Of a stretch of DNA of 64,000 nucleotides, positions 48,119-57,474 are shown piece by piece. Source of the DNA: Choricystis sp. odSpoLacu1 (lineage: Eukaryota > Chlorophyta > Trebouxiophyceae); assembly GCA_958009055.1 (NCBI GenBank), contig OY253657.1:310001-374000 (forward strand). Reading direction: 5' to 3'. Every line of letters begins with the position of its first letter. Positions within the stretch are counted from its first letter, which is position 1. A program made the position numbers and the translations under genes. The notes beneath the pieces are model-generated. The model was not told where the DNA came from. It saw only the letters and a list, made by a program, of their open reading frames with translations, and made no database searches.

Positions 48119-49112
48119 TCACAAATCATCATACGTGACCAGACCCCGCCCGGGCATCGCGGCCGGCGGCGGCGTGTCCACAGAGGCTGCCGCGGCCGCG
48201 GCCGCCGCGTCTGCCGCGGCGGCCGCCCCGGCAGGGTCAAACACGGGCGCCTCCTGCGCCACCGCAGGCTCAGGCGCCTCCGTCCTCGCCAGCCGCAGCG
48301 GCCGCCCCGCCAGCACGAGCGGGTTGGTGGAGGCGAGGTCTAGGAGGGATTCCACGTCCTCCGCGCTCTCCAGCGCGACGCCGCACGCGCCACCGCCACC
48401 GGGTAAGAGAGCGTACGCGACAACGGGGGCCAGGGCGGCCAGGAGGTCGCCCACCGCGGCCGCAGTGGCGTCGGGGGGGAGGCCGGAGACGACGACGGCG
48501 GCGCCAAGAGAGGCGGCAGAGTCGAGGGCGGCCATAGCAGCCGCGTCGGCGGGGGGGTGGGGAGCGCCTGGAGGCGGGCCAGCGGTTGCTGCCTCCTCGC
48601 CTTCTCCATCGTCCACGCGGGCCGCTTTGGCGGGGGGCGCGCCCCCTGGCGCTCGGCGCTGCGTCGGTTGTTTGCGTGCGACCGGCTTGCGTGGCGCAGG
48701 GGCGGTCACAGGCGCCCCCGCCGCTCGCCGCTCTGCCAACGCCTTCTTGGCGGCGGCCAGAGCGGCTGCAGGCGACAGTTTGGGTTTGGAGGGGGCGGGG
48801 GCGGGGGCGGGGGCGACAGGAGTGGACGCGGGTGCTGCCACGGGCCGAGCCGTCGGGAAGGCGGCCGCGGTTTTGGCGGCCGGCGCAGACAGTGCAGCAG
48901 GCGCAGCAGTGGCGGCAGCGGCGGCAGCGGCGGCGGCTTCCTGTGGGGGGTGAGAGAGGGAAGGGTGGAAAGGGTCAGGTCTTTGTTTCCTGCCGTCCCA
49001 CACACCTCCCACACACACACACACAGCCCAGACTCTCTGCACTCGCCTTCTTTTTGCGCAGCAGCTCAAACTTTTTCTCGAGCGCCAGCTCGGCCGCCGT
49101 TTTGGGCGGCAT
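48119..49112 (-). CDS. RRM protein resembling negative elongation factor E (NELF-E)
   Basis: Exons 49112..49047 and 48940..48119 give 295 residues; the intron uses a GC donor (AAG|GCGAGT) and CCACAG. Exon 1 encodes a charged helix, ELALEKKFELLRKKK, much like the NELF-E N-terminal leucine-zipper region. A disordered Ala/Pro/Lys part follows, then one RRM (AVVVSGLPPDATAAAVGDLL, ACGVALESAEDVESLL, LVLAGRPLRLART), and the protein ends RGLVTYDDL, similar to the VYSDD element at the NELF-E C-terminus. NELF pauses RNA polymerase II early in transcription and is generally thought absent from land plants. The family call rests on layout and short motifs. A generic single-RRM protein is the alternative. 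Confidence 0.6.
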
Positions 49113-49340
49113 TGTTTAGTGTACCAGGTGCAAAACGAACACCGGTTGCTGCGGCCCGCCCTGAGGGGTCCGCTGTACGTGCACACAGCTGGTGTGCGGC
49201 GCACAGCGTTCGCGTGTGCGTTTGGAGAGCGCGCGTGTCAACACACGCCGAGACCAAATCGGCTGACAATTTGTGTTTTCTTTTTTCACTCCCCTCTCTC
49301 GCACTCTTCTCACCCACATTCCACACACACGCCACTCACA

Positions 49341-49613
49341 ATGTCGGCCACACCCCCCCCCATCCGCCACCTCGTCGTCACCCTGCGCCGCGGCCTGGCC
49401 GGCGTGCGCGAGACCCACCGCGGCGTCGTCGCGTCACTGGGGCTGCGCCGCCGGGGCGCCACGCGGCGCCTGCCCAACACGGCGTCAGTGAGGGGGGCGC
49501 TGGACACAGTGCGGCATCTGCTGACCGTGAAAACGGACGAAGTGGCGGCCGCGGAGGCGGCGGCAGAGGCGGCGCGGAGAGCGACCAGGCCGCCGCTCGA
49601 ATTCAAGCATTGA
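49341..49613 (+). CDS. MRPL30: Mitochondrial-type large ribosomal subunit protein uL30
   Basis: A single-exon gene of 90 residues. It reads RHLVVTLRRGLAGVRETHRG, then SLGLRRRGATRRLPNTASVRG and VRHLLTV, which is the bacterial-type uL30 fold (LKITLxxSxIG, LGLxKxxxxVxxPDTPxIRGMI). It binds 23S-type rRNA at the back of the large subunit. Plastid ribosomes lack uL30, so a mitochondrial site is likely. An Ala/Glu-rich C-terminal tail of about 25 residues goes beyond the bacterial length. It is divergent from the NELF-E-like gene. Confidence 0.88.
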   Translation: MSATPPPIRHLVVTLRRGLAGVRETHRGVVASLGLRRRGATRRLPNTASVRGALDTVRHLLTVKTDEVAAAEAAAEAARRATRPPLEFKH

Positions 49614-49764
49614 GGCTGTGTTTTTTGTGTGTTTTGTAGAAATCTAGTGTCTCCGCGCTGTAGTGGTCAACACGGCGCAGGGGGGCAGCTGGGCGGGGGG
49701 CAAAAGGCGGCCGCATTTCGGCGCCGTTGGTCGACCACGCCCCACTCTCCGCTCTTGCTTCGCT

Positions 49765-50427
49765 ATGGTCGCCCTCTCCCGCTCCCTGCTGCGCCCCTCG
49801 CGCGCTGCCCCCGCCCGGGCCCGCGTCGCGCCGCCTTCTCGTCGCACCGCTGTGCGCGTGGCCGCGGTCGGTGAGTATTGGAGGAGGAGGGAGGGGGGAG
49901 AGCGGGGGGCAACGCTTTTTGTCGAAAAACGCGCGGCAATCGGCGCACCCCGCCCGCCAGTTGGTGCTTGGGCGAGGGTGGGCACGCGAACGCGTGTCCG
50001 ATAGCCTGTCACCATCGCCTGTGGCGACGATGGGGACGCAAGAGAGCAGGCGGGCGGGCCACAGCTCGTTGTTCACACGCTCAACCTCGACCCTCCCTCC
50101 CCCCACACCCCAGGCCCCGACGACGATGCGCCCGCCGCCCCCAAGAAGACGCTGAAGCGGGAGGAGGAGCCGGAAGAGTGTGAGTGTGTTGATTTTGGTT
50201 GGTGTGTGTCAAGGTGGGAAAAGAGAGGCCCAACTCGCGTGCGCTCGCTCACCCCCCCTTTTGTTTCCCCCACACACAGACTGGCAATCCAAGCTGGAGC
50301 GCTCCGGCAAGTCCCCCCTGCAAGACCCGGCCGCCATCATCGGCATCGTCGCCATTTTGTGAGTGGGTGGTGGAATGTGAGAAGGTGGGAAACGCGGGAG
50401 ACGGTCATAAAACACACACCAACCCAA

Positions 50428-50458
<31 letters not shown>

Positions 50459-50529
50459 CACACAGCTTCCCGTTTGTCATTCTGGGCATCGCGTTTGCCA
50501 CTGGGCTGATCGAGGTGCCGGCCCAGTGA
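49765..50529 (+). CDS. Small plastid-type single-helix membrane protein, unknown
   Basis: Four short exons (49765..49870, 50114..50179, 50280..50358, 50466..50529) join in frame, with GTGAGT-type donors and CAG acceptors, into 104 residues. The N-terminus MVALSRSLLRPSRAAPARAR up to RRTAVRVAAV is a classic plastid transit peptide. The mature part is an acidic/basic stretch (KKTLKREEEPEE), then YWQSKLERSGKSPLQDPAA and one hydrophobic helix (IIGIVAIFFPFVILGIAFA) ending GLIEVPAQ. This resembles small thylakoid or envelope subunits, but I cannot name the family. The gene is intron-dense for its size; the last intron has a (CA)n run at about 50426-50463. Confidence 0.78.
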
Positions 50530-50627
50530 GAGAGAGAGAGGGAGAGAGAGGTTTGTCGAGAGAGAGAGCGTTGCAATTTTTTTAAACCCGCTAGTCCGTG
50601 TTGAGAAGAATCAACCCCCCCAAAACA

Positions 50628-51159
50628 TCACTCCCCGGGCGCGATGGCCCGGAACACCGGCAGCCGAGGGCGTGTCGTCTTCAACGGCGGCGGTACCGTC
50701 TCGAACAGCGCGTCCGCAGCGGCCGGCGGGTCGCGCAGCGACGCCGCGCCCGCGACCGGCGGCCGGGGCGGCCGCGCCGGCCGCGGGCGCAGCTCGCTGG
50801 GGCCGTGAGCAAACACGCAGCGGTCGCCCCACGTGCACTCACCATGGGTGGTCCAGGAACGGCAGAGCTCGGTCTGCGTGAGAGGAAACGAGCGGAGGGC
50901 GTTCAGCCTTGGGCGTGTCTCTCTCTCCCCTGGCCAACCCTCGTCCGCGCCCGACTCTGCCTCCCCTCTCACTCCTCACCTTGTACAACGATGTCGCACG
51001 AGTCCGTTGCCGGGTGGCGGGGCTGCCGCCACCGCCGCCTGCATCGCTGGACAAGTAGCCCCCGCTCGAACGGCGCGGAGGGCCGAGGCCGAGCGTGCGC
51101 GGCAGCGGGGGCGGGGGCTCGCGCTGCTGCCCCCAGGATGACGCGTCTGACGCGTTCAT
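50628..51159 (-). CDS. CCCH zinc finger protein, tristetraprolin-like
   Basis: Exons 51159..50980 and 50873..50628 (AAG|GTGAGG; ACGCAG|ACC) give 141 residues. The junction completes a tristetraprolin-type motif YKTELCRSWTTHGECTWGDR followed by CVFAHG: C-x8-C-x5-C-x3-H with the YKTELC lead-in. A GTGAGT inside this motif is not used as a splice site because the finger would be lost. Only one finger is present; animal TTP has two. Such proteins bind AU-rich mRNA elements and control mRNA decay or translation. The rest is low complexity, with RR, SSGG and Pro-rich patches. Confidence 0.85.
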
Positions 51160-51315
51160 GGCGTGTGTGTGTAAGTGGAGAGAGGGCGCACAAAGGTTGT
51201 GTGGATCAGTTTTGGAAAAATGAAAGCTAAAAAACACACAGGAAACCACCGAGGAAAAACACGGGTCGTTGCTTTTGTCTCCGTCCACACGCACCCAAAA
51301 CTAAACCAAAAAGAA

Positions 51316-53035
51316 TCAAAAGTGCAGGTCCTCAAACCCATCGTTCAGCGTCCCACGCCCGGGCGTCTTGGGCGGGGCGGGCAGGGGGCCGCCAACGGCT
51401 GCGGGGCCGCGGGCGGCGAGCACCGCCGCCGCTGCTTTCGCGCGCGCAGTGCGCAGTTCGTCCACCCCCTTCAACCGGCACCCGGCCGGCAGTGCAAAGA
51501 AGGTGGGGTCTGTGGCGGCTGCATGGTCAGCAGACAGGGGCTGGATGTCAAGCACGGTGACGGCGGCAGCGACGGTCCAGGCGAGGGGAACCACCAGCTT
51601 GACAGGCAACAACCCCTGCGCCGCGGCGTCCCCCCCCAGCCGTCTCGCGATGCGGCCGGCAGATGACAGGTGCTTGTTGGCCCCTCCCGCCACATCCAGC
51701 AGGGCGAACAGTTGGTCGGAGGACAGGGGGGTCTCGCGCGCCATCCAGACGCGGGCAGTGAGCGGTTTGGCACTGTGGTGAGGCGGGGCGACACTCCCTC
51801 CCACCGCCTTGCCACCGGGCCGCCCCGGCACCCCCGCCGCGCCCAGCGGGTCGATGGCCATCTCGGCACGGGCGTCGGGGGGTGGTTCGAACGCGAGGTA
51901 GGTGTCAAACGCACAGCCTTTCGGCAGGTGCCACGAACCGCGGGACGCGTCGACGGCCGCCAACGCCACCCTCGCTTCATAGGGGGCGGCTTTGAGCCCC
52001 GCCACCCTCTCCTCGCGGGCCGCCCCCTCCAACCAGCCGCGGCAGGGGACGAGGTGGGCGCCCGCCGCCGTGATTTTTGTGCGGCGCCCCCCCGCCGCGA
52101 GCGCGGCCGACGCGGCGGCCCCGGGGCCCGCGCGCGCGCGCCTCGCTCTGTGTTCCGCCGCCAGGTCCAGGTAAGAATTCGCCTCCCTGTCGATGAGGAT
52201 CCAGGTGTTGGCGGGAGGAGGGGGTGTGGTGTCGTCGCCTTCTGCCTTGTCCTCCGCCTCCTCATCCACATCCACCGACACCGTGCGCGCCGCGTCGGCC
52301 GCCGCCCGCCACACCACGGAGAAGGGACCCCTCCGCCATTCAGGCAGGATGCCGCCGCCTCCGCCGGACGCGAGGCCGCGCAGCTCGCCATCCACACGGA
52401 CCGAGGACCCTTTTTTTGTCACTCGGTACGTGTCCCCGGGAGCACACGCCCTCAACAACGGCCCCAGCAACGGGCTCGTCAACTCCCACTTGACGCGGAA
52501 CGTGTAGTCGGGGCAGGCGGCCAGTAATGATGCTAGTTGCGCGCGGCGCGCGGCGCGGTCGGCTTTCGCGGCCGCTGCCGCTGCCTCGGCCAACAAACGG
52601 GCGCACGCGTCGTGGCCCTCCGAGGCAGCAACGTCAAGCGGAGTCCACCCTCCGTCCGGCGTGCGTGGGGCGGGAGGCAGGGAGAGGGGGGGGGGACAGG
52701 AGGGCGGTCAGGACTTCCCGTGACCCCACCAGCGCGGCCACGTGCAGCACGGTGTGCCCCCTCGGGTCCAGGGCCAGCCGGTCGTCGGGGTTCAGGCGAG
52801 TCATTTCAGCCACCACAGCAGGCACGTCGCCCCTGAAGGCGGCCGCGTGGGCGGTGAAAGGTGGGGGGGCGAGGCGCGGGGCATGCAACGGTGCCGCGCG
52901 GGACAGAGGCTCAGCAACCGGCAGCGCTCCCTCGCCCGCACATTGAGCTTCAGTGTCTTCAGAAAGCCAGGGCGCTGAATCCGAGGCGTCGTGGAAGGCG
53001 GACACGGAGGAGGTGGCGTGGAGGAGGCGCGGCAT
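51316..53035 (-). CDS. ANKRD13: Ankyrin repeat domain 13-like protein with GPCR-chaperone domain (one frame break)
   Basis: A single-exon gene of 572 residues after repair. It begins MPRLLHATSSVSAFHDASDS. Ankyrin repeats read AAAFRGDVPAVVAEMTR, LALDPRGHTVLHVAALVGSR and GGWTPLDVAASEGHDACARL. The C-terminal PF11904-type domain has DYTFRVKWELTSPLLGPLLR, GDTYRVTKKGSSVRVDGEL and RRGPFSVVW, typical of ANKRD13. Animal ANKRD13 proteins bind ubiquitinated membrane receptors through UIMs and act in endocytic trafficking; no UIM is evident here, as in plant homologues. The frame breaks at a C9 run (52686-52694) between the second and third ankyrin repeats; one C fewer restores it. Confidence 0.86.
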
Positions 53036-53292
53036 GGGGGGCGAGACAATGGCGCACGTGCGCGGCCGGCCGGTGTGTCGGGCGCCTGGCTGAAGCGCCA
53101 CGCTAGTCGCACAGTAGCGTGCGGCTGTGAGGAAGTGTGAGGGTGTGCGCGCCGCCCGCCAGAGAAGGGGGTGGAAGTGTGCGGCGAGAGAAGAAAAAGG
53201 CGCGCGCGCGCGAAGAGTGTTTTTTCTGCTGGCCAGCGATTTCGCAGACCCATCGACGTTCTCCTCTCTTGAGGCGGCTGGCTCGAATTTCC

Positions 53293-54531
53293 ATGCGCAC
53301 CGTCCCCCGCCTCTCCCGCCGCTTCGCACTACACACTGCCGTCGCCAGCATGTCATCAGCCCCCGCCACGCCCATCAAACCCGCCCCGCCCCCCACCTTC
53401 CACCCGCTCGGCCTCCCCCCCCACGAACTCACGCTCGCCTTCACCCTGCCCACCGGCCAGTCGTTTCGCTGGCGCCCCGCGGGAGATGGCAGCTACTTTG
53501 GCGTCATTTCCGGCAGGCTGTTGCACGTGCGCGACGGCAGCGGCGGCGCAGAGTGGCGCGTCGTCGCCCGCGCGCCGTCTGCGCCGCCCGCCACCACTGA
53601 CGCGGCCACCCTGGCCGACTACTTTCAAACCTCCATCTGCCTGGCCGACCGGGAGGCCCAGTGGGCGGCGGCCGACCCCAAGCGTTATGCGAGCGTGGCG
53701 GGCGCAGTGCGCGGCGTGCGCGTGTTGAGGCAGGACCCACTGGAGACGTTGATCTCCTTCATTCTGTCCTCCAACAACAACATCACGAGGATTGCCAGTC
53801 TGGTGGAGCGTGTGGCCGCCCTGTATGGTGACCAGATTCTGGCGCCGGGCGAGTTGCGGCAGGCGGCAGGGGTGAGCGTGTGCCCGCCGCCGCGCTCGGG
53901 CGCCCTCCCCCACGTCGACGACGCGTGGCACGCCTTCCCCACCCTGGCCCAGTTGGCGAGTGCCGACGAACCCGCCCTGCGGGCCGCGGGGCTGGGGTAC
54001 AGGGCTCGCTACGTGGTGGGCACGGCGTCCGCGCTCGCGTCCACAGACGGCGGCGGCGACGCGTGGCTGCACGCCCTGCGCACCACCGCCTCCACCCGCG
54101 ACGCCGTCACCGCCCTGGCCACCCTGCCGGGCGTCGGCCCCAAGGTCGCCGCCTGTGTCGCCCTCTTCTCCCTGGACAAGCGGGACTGTGTCCCTGTCGA
54201 CACGCACGTGTGGCAACTGGCAGCCCGCCACTACACCCCGTCCCTCCGCGGCAAAAGCTTCACCCCCGCCCTGGCGGAGCGTGTGGTGGAGGCGCTCACT
54301 GCCGTCTTTGGCGAGGAAGCAGGGTGGGCGCACAACGCGCTGTTTGTCGCAGAGCTGCCGAGCACGCGCGCGGCCCTGGCAGCGGCCGGGGTGAAAGTGG
54401 AGGCGGCGGAAGGAGGTGGAGTGACGGAGAATGACGAGAGTGACACCAGCAGCAGCAGCAGCAGTGAGGGCGAGGAGGCGTGGGGTCCGGTGACGCCGGC
54501 GGAGCGGGCCAAGAGGCGGCGGCGCGTGTGA
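53293..54531 (+). CDS. OGG1: 8-oxoguanine DNA glycosylase
   Basis: A single-exon gene of 412 residues. It shows the OGG1 layout: LTLAFTLPTGQSFRWRPAGD near the start, LRQDPLETLISFILSSNNNI, then the HhH-GPD part ALATLPGVGPKVAACVALFS with the catalytic Lys of GPKVA, and CVPVDTHVWQLAARHY with the catalytic Asp of VDTH. It excises 8-oxoguanine opposite C and nicks the abasic site. The start at 53293 gives MRTVPRLSRRFALHTAVASM, a possible mitochondrial or plastid presequence; the Met at residue 20 could give a nuclear form. The C-terminus has a poly-Ser acidic stretch and a basic RAKRRRRV, a likely nuclear localisation signal. Confidence 0.95.
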   Translation: MRTVPRLSRRFALHTAVASMSSAPATPIKPAPPPTFHPLGLPPHELTLAFTLPTGQSFRWRPAGDGSYFGVISGRLLHVRDGSGGAEWRVVARAPSAPPATTDAATLADYFQTSICLADREAQWAAADPKRYASVAGAVRGVRVLRQDPLETLISFILSSNNNITRIASLVERVAALYGDQILAPGELRQAAGVSVCPPPRSGALPHVDDAWHAFPTLAQLASADEPALRAAGLGYRARYVVGTASALASTDGGGDAWLHALRTTASTRDAVTALATLPGVGPKVAACVALFSLDKRDCVPVDTHVWQLAARHYTPSLRGKSFTPALAERVVEALTAVFGEEAGWAHNALFVAELPSTRAALAAAGVKVEAAEGGGVTENDESDTSSSSSSEGEEAWGPVTPAERAKRRRRV

Positions 54532-54717
54532 AGAGAGAGAAAACCTTTTCTCACACTCTCGCGGGTGAACCACGACCCGCCGCGTTTCTCTCTCCCCCCC
54601 GAAAGCGACTCTGGCAGCGCAACGGCGCCTCCTCGTCTTGCCTCGCTGCCCACAGGCGGCACACACTCTGTTTCCTACGTGCAGGCACGCCCCCCCCCCT
54701 CCAACCACCGCCCGCCA

Positions 54718-56920
54718 ATGCGCGCCGTGCTGCTGGCGCTCACGGCGGGCGCAGTGCTGGGCGGCGCGTCCGGGGCCGCGTTCCCGGAGATTAACAGTGT
54801 GGTGAGTGAGTGTGTAGGGGGGGCGAGAGAGCGCGGGGGTCCAAGAACACGCGCGCATCTTGATTTACTAGATCCGGGGGGTGTATCCCACTTGGGCAAA
54901 AAACGTGGCGCCCGCTGGGGCCCTGTGGTGGCGCCATTACCCTCTCTCTCCGCCCCTGCCAATCCACATTTTGTGTGCTGCGTGCGCTGGGGGCGTCAAT
55001 TGCTCATCACTCGTCGTTTACACACCCACCACCCATCTCCCCCAACAGATTGTCCTCACCTCGGAAACCGACTGGGGCGCCAACTCCACCCGCTGCCCCG
55101 ACATGGTGGCCCGCGCGGCCGCCCTGGGCCAGACGCGCGTCATGTTTGTGCCGACACTCTATTTCGTCGACAACGAGCCGCGCAACTACTCGGCCCCCGG
55201 CCAACAAGCGCGCGTGTCGTACTTTTGCTATGGCAAAGACGCGGCGGGCAACTGCCCCCCCGCCACCGTAGAGGGACGGGCCCGGTTCCAGGCCGGCATG
55301 ACGGCGTGCCTGCGGGCCGCCGTGGCGAGGGGCCTGTCGCTGGCGCTCGCGCCGCACGTCGACGACGGCGCGCCGGGTTCAGGCGCGTGGCGCCAGGGCC
55401 TCGTCTTCGACCCTCTGAAACCACACTCCGTGCCCTGGGGTGGAGACGCCATGAGCTACGACGACTTCATTCTGGCCCCGCTGGCCGCGGCGGTGGCCGC
55501 CACGTCGACCGCCGCCACAAAAGTCTGGTTTTCGACGCAGGGCGAGATGGGGGCGACCCTCGTCTACCACCCGACCTCCCACACCAAGTTGGTGGCCAAG
55601 CTGATGGAGCGCGTGATCGCGGGGCGGGCGCCCGCCGCCTTCCCCCCCACCAACGTCAAAGTGGGTGTTTTGAGCAACGCCGACAAACTGTGTTCGTGTG
55701 TGACTCAAACCGGCAACGGCACCTACACCGACGACTTTGTGCGGGGGTGGGCCACCGTGGCGCCCCAGTTCAATGTGACCGCGATTCAGGCGTTGTTCGC
55801 CGCTGTTGATTTTGTGGGGATCTCAAACTATCCTTCCCTCAAATCGCCGCTCGTCAAACCGTCCGACTTCGAGGCCGGCATCACCTCCTTCGCCACCGAG
55901 CTCGCCCAGTTTGGGGTCAACCTCAAGTCCCTCGTCACCACGGGCGGCAAGTCGCTGTGGTTTTCAGAGGTGGGAGTTGGTGGCGGCGCAGACGCGGGCG
56001 GCTGGTCCAAAACGACCGACCCCGCCTTTGCCGCCGCCAACACGTTTTACGGCGTGACGTCGACGTACCGGTCTGACGCCGACCCCTGGCACAATGGTGG
56101 CACGGCCGTCACCCCCATGCTCACCCTGCTGAGTCGGTTTTATGGGTCTCTCATCCGGTATGTCGAGTCGCGCGGCGCGCTCGGCCCGGGCGTGTGGCCC
56201 ATCGATGGCGCCTTCCTGTGGAACTGCGGCTCCTGGGATGTGCAGGCGGTGCACCCTGCGTCGACTGCGCCTGATGGGAGCATCGATCCGACGACGGGGG
56301 TGGGGAGTTACGCTGACTCAGCGACGATCAAAATGATCGCGGCCCACAACGCGGCCGCCGCGGCCCCCGCCGGCGTGCCTCTGACCGGTGCCGCCCTGGA
56401 GGCTGTCCTGGTGGCGCCCGTCGGGTCGGGAGTCGTCAACGCGAGCGCCGGGGCCAAGAAGCCGGGCGCCGTGCCCGCGCCGACCGCGCCGGGCGCGACC
56501 GCCGACGGAGGTGTGGGCGCACCCGTGCCGCGCCCCGTGCCCGATCCCAGTGTCAGCAAGCCTGCGGGCGCCGACAAGTCGACCCCCCACGGCGCCTCGG
56601 ACAGTGGCGGCGCCGACGACGCGCCGGCCGAGGGCGACGTCCCCACCGCGCTCCCCACCCCCCCGCCCACCCCCAACGCGGTACCGTCCCCCGTGGGCAC
56701 ATCCGTGCTGGCCGGGCCTCCGCGCGGCCTGATTGGCAGTGCCATTGCCGCGCTGCGCCGCGCGGCGACGGTGGAAACCACCGACGACGGCGGCGCATCC
56801 GACGCCGACCTGGGCGCCTCCTCCACCCCTGACAACCCGCTGACCGCGCTGGCGGCGGTGGGGCACAGCCTGTTTGGGCTGGAGCCGGCTGGTGGTGACA
56901 CCGGCGGCGCGCGTGTGTGA
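54718..56920 (+). CDS. Secreted clan GH-A glycoside hydrolase, GH113-like
   Basis: Exons 54718..54801 and 55049..56920 (GTG|GTGAGT; CAACAG|ATT) give 651 residues. MRAVLLALTAGAVLGGASGA is a signal peptide. The TIM-barrel strands read VMFVPTLYFVDN, LSLALAPHVDDG with WRQGLVFDP, YDDFILAPLAAAVA, VWFSTQGEMGATLVY (candidate acid/base Glu), VDFVGISNYPSL and SLWFSEVGVGGG (candidate nucleophile Glu). The order and spacing resemble GH113 beta-mannanases and related GH-A enzymes, but exact family membership needs a profile search. The last ~180 residues are a Pro/Ala/Gly-rich tail with no recognised binding module. It may act on cell-wall or extracellular mannan-like polysaccharide. Confidence 0.7.
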
Positions 56921-57474
56921 GGGGGGGCGCGCACGGCAGTCTGCGCGAGCGAGGGAGAGCGCGCGCTGGCCCACCGGTCGGTCGACGCGAGATGGTGTGA
57001 GATGAGAGGGAGAGAGAGAGAGAGAGAGAGTGCGGATTCCACAGAGAGAGAGCAAGATGAGCCGCGTCAACCCGCGACGCGATGATCATCGAGACCCCCC
57101 CACCCCACCCCACCCCACCCCCGACCCCTAAAGCCCTATTTTTGTTCCCCGTTTCTTTTCTTCGTCCTTTGGCCCCCCTTTTTGTTGTGCCCCACCCCCC
57201 CCCTTTTTTCCACGCGCTGACAATGGGCGCAGTACAACAAAACAGGCCTTTGGGTGTACGCCTCTTTCCCGCAGAGAGAAACTTAGAGGATCCTCCCCCC
57301 CCCCCGATAGAGGCTTGCGTCCGACACTCCACCCCACCCCACCCCTCTTTTCTTCCTCCCTTCGGCAGTGGCACACACACCCGTATCCAGACTCTCTCAC
57401 ACAACAACACACACAGTGCAAACCCCACAATAACAACAAAAAACAATACATGACAAAAACTTTTCTTTTTCTCT
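56921..57474. other. Convergent gap with (GA)n and quadruplex-prone C tracts
   Basis: 554 bp between convergent stop codons. It contains a (GA)n run (about 57007-57030), four CCCC blocks separated by single A (about 57095-57122; G4-prone on the minus strand) and further C runs at 57191-57201 and 57294-57305. No gene is supported. Confidence 0.7.

Noticed and set aside
50839..50853. GTGAGT inside the CCCH finger gene read as a 5' splice site.
   Set aside because: Splicing there would destroy a complete C-x8-C-x5-C-x3-H finger; read-through gives a standard finger and a stop 70 codons later.
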